Position numbers and translations under genes: made by a program
Notes under the pieces: model-generated
Told to the model about the DNA's origin: nothing
Databases searched by the model: none
The model's input: the letters and a program-made list of their open reading frames with translations, nothing else
NCBI GenBank assembly: GCA_902362875.1
Contig: CABIYF010000028.1
Location: 1 to 39,422, forward strand
Length of the DNA: 39,422 nt
Direction: 5' to 3'
Source of the DNA: Eubacteriaceae bacterium
GTDB taxonomy: Bacteria; Bacillota; Clostridia; Lachnospirales; Lachnospiraceae
In this document: piece after piece, positions 38,441 through 39,422 of the stretch
Position numbering within the stretch: the first letter of the stretch is position 1
Layout: the number at the start of each line of letters is the position of its first letter

Positions 38441-38462
38441 TAGTGTTCGTATATTGACACTA
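38441..38462. promoter_or_regulatory. Dyad, candidate operator for the Cro-like protein
   Basis: TAGTGT, ten bases, ACACTA: a symmetric site between the divergent Cro-like gene and the gene at 38492, downstream of the candidate promoter. Confidence 0.45.
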
Positions 38463-38491
38463 TTAAAATTAGAAAAGGATACAAGATTAGT

Positions 38492-38962
38492 ATGTTTATA
38501 AAAAAGAAATATTATTCTGAGTTTAAAGAGATAGAAAATAAAGAACACGAAATTGAAGAAATGGTTCAAGAACTTTTGTCAGAACAGGCAACAAAATTAT
38601 TAGAAAAATATAATAAGAAAAAATTTGATGGGATAAGAGAAAAAGTTGATAGTAAAAAACAAAGGGATATAGATATTAAGTTACAAGAAAGATTTAACGG
38701 GATATCTGAAATTGCAATAAACGTTGCGGAACAAATGTTATTAGATATTATTGTTGAATCAGATGAGATGGGAGCTCAAATAAAATTTACTTCAAGCTTG
38801 TTTATCATAAGTGATGTAATATCGAAAGATTTAAAAAATAATGTGTTACGATTATTAGATGAAAGTGATTCGGTTCAAATTGCTATGAATGATAATAAAA
38901 TAGAAATAATATTGAATTATTCATTTTTGAAGTCAGAAGAAAATAATTGCCAGACGGAATGA
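38492..38962 (+). CDS. Hypothetical coiled-coil protein
   Basis: This 156-residue protein has an N-terminal coiled coil rich in Lys and Glu (KEHEIEEMVQELLSEQATKL) and a mixed C-terminal domain (SLFIISDVISKDLKNNVLRL; IAMNDNKIEIILNYSFLKSE). No family recognised. AAAGGAT lies 11 bases upstream. It stands alone next to the right att, a usual place for cargo genes of integrative elements. Base composition is lower in GC than the chromosomal part. Confidence 0.6.
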   Translation: MFIKKKYYSEFKEIENKEHEIEEMVQELLSEQATKLLEKYNKKKFDGIREKVDSKKQRDIDIKLQERFNGISEIAINVAEQMLLDIIVESDEMGAQIKFTSSLFIISDVISKDLKNNVLRLLDESDSVQIAMNDNKIEIILNYSFLKSEENNCQTE

Positions 38963-38969
38963 TATCAAA

Positions 38970-39032
38970 AAGAAACACCCTGTCAAAGTCATGCCATAAA
39001 TGGTGCGTTGCAACTTTGACAGAGTGTTTCTT
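38970..39032 (+). terminator. Terminator after the rightmost gene
   Basis: AAGAAACACCCTGTCAAAGT pairs with ACTTTGACAGAGTGTTTCTT (20 positions, one mismatch) around 23 bases that contain a weaker inner stem. Confidence 0.7.
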
Positions 39033-39159
39033 CTTGATGAAAGTTAATCAAGGCAATTAAAAGGTTAATCCTGTTGCACAGTGGTTAACATGGTGGTTAA
39101 TGTGGCAAAAGTCCTCTCGAAAACCTCCTTTTTATCAGTGTTTGTAAGTGTTGGTAAGC

Positions 39160-39225
39160 TTCGAGCCCCGTCTATCGCTCTTAGATAAAGGTCTTAGAAC
39201 TTAGGAGTTACCTAGGTTTTAGGGC
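39160..39225 (+). repeat. Attachment site copy 3 (attR of element 2)
   Basis: 66 bp of the att repeat, from the tRNA T-loop TTCGAGC through the terminator, with two adjacent differences from copy 2. It lacks the anticodon-arm part, so the identity block for element 2 is shorter than for element 1. Confidence 0.88.
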
Positions 39226-39422
39226 TTTTTTATTTTGTTATACAGTTTTTGCCAAAGTTTTTGAGAAGATAATTAATGCATATTTATCCAAGAAATTATT
39301 GATAATTCTAAAAAAAATAATTATAACCCTGAATTATTCATGAGCAAATAAATTTGCTCATGGTGTGTAATTGTTTTTGGATCTGTTTCAAATGTGTTCT
39401 ATTTTACAAAAATACAGTCTAA
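39226..39422. other. Flank right of element 2
   Basis: No gene is seen in the last 197 bases. The stretch TGCATATTTATCCAAGAAA (39277-39295) is nearly identical to one in element 1 between integrase and repressor (25116-25134), and TTGCCAAAGTTT lies at 39249. CATGAGCAAA/TTTGCTCATG (39339-39362) forms a perfect hairpin. It is either ancestral tRNA flank or the edge of another related element. Confidence 0.4.

Larger units (their letters stand above)
32656..39225 (-). mobile_element. Element 2: integrative element with CRESS-like Rep, FtsK-like translocase and integrase
   Basis: About 6.6 kb between att copies 2 and 3. A minus-strand operon rep-ftsK-int lies next to the left att, preceded by a virus-type stem-loop origin. 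On the right are a small minus-strand gene, several unrecognised genes and a Cro-like repressor. The set int + FtsK-type DNA pump + rolling-circle Rep is that of small self-transferring integrative elements (compare actinomycete AICEs and ICEBs1-like cores), but the Rep is of the eukaryotic ssDNA-virus type and no other relaxase or mating-pore gene is seen. Confidence 0.8.

Overview
The window is low-GC Firmicutes DNA. Codon use, AAGGAGG-type ribosome binding sites, a CIRCE-regulated hsp gene, PTS/PRD regulation and a two-subunit Fe-S serine dehydratase all suggest a gut Lachnospiraceae. Anaerostipes is my best guess, by inference only. The left 23.7 kb is chromosomal. The right 15.5 kb is two different integrative elements in tandem in one tRNA-Gly gene.

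Chromosomal part, left to right: a DAACS-family symporter (336-1664); a fructose/mannosylglycerate-type PTS locus on the minus strand with separate IIB, PRD regulator, IIA and IIC genes (1814-5836); an AAA-like/PD-(D/E)XK protein with a fragment of a paralogue; a remnant of a GntR-type regulator; a potassium module (KtrB/TrkH, KtrA/TrkA, a 44-residue membrane peptide, a KdpD-like kinase without the usual N-terminal domain, and a KdpE-like regulator); and sdaAA next to an unusual single ORF in which a truncated DAACS transporter runs in frame into an SdaAB lacking its SSSH motif. Next comes a decay zone (15.9-19.2 kb) with a receiver-domain fragment, a broken ATPase/HNH pair resembling Septu, and an IS200/IS605 element whose divergent tnpA and tnpB have lost their shared 5' region. 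The chromosomal part ends with a CIRCE-controlled hsp20, a class-B dnaJ-like gene, a TetR regulator, a fucO-like alcohol dehydrogenase and a truncated ybjQ-family fragment.

Element 1 (about 23787-32655, 8.9 kb) lies between a 90-bp tRNA/terminator repeat and its near-identical copy. It carries a tyrosine integrase, a CI/Cro-like switch with three ATGCACTAAT sites, an excisionase-like HTH protein, a RepA-like AAA ATPase, small ORFs, two clusters of iteron-like repeats, a structured leader, a DUF4355 scaffold, a phage major capsid protein and a sigma factor. No terminase, portal or tail gene is visible. It reads as a phage satellite (PICI-like) with a minimal capsid module.

Element 2 (about 32656-39225, 6.6 kb) carries a second integrase, an FtsK/TcpA-like translocase and a CRESS-DNA-virus-like Rep (HUH endonuclease plus SF3 helicase) in one overlapping operon. 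Just upstream of rep is a 13-bp stem-loop whose apex, on the rep-sense strand, reads TAGTATTAC, the circovirus/nanovirus origin nonanucleotide. A third, shorter copy of the att repeat closes this element. Several small unrecognised genes and a Cro-like repressor occupy its right side. The Rep with its virus-type origin, and the minimal capsid satellite beside it, are the most interesting parts of the window.
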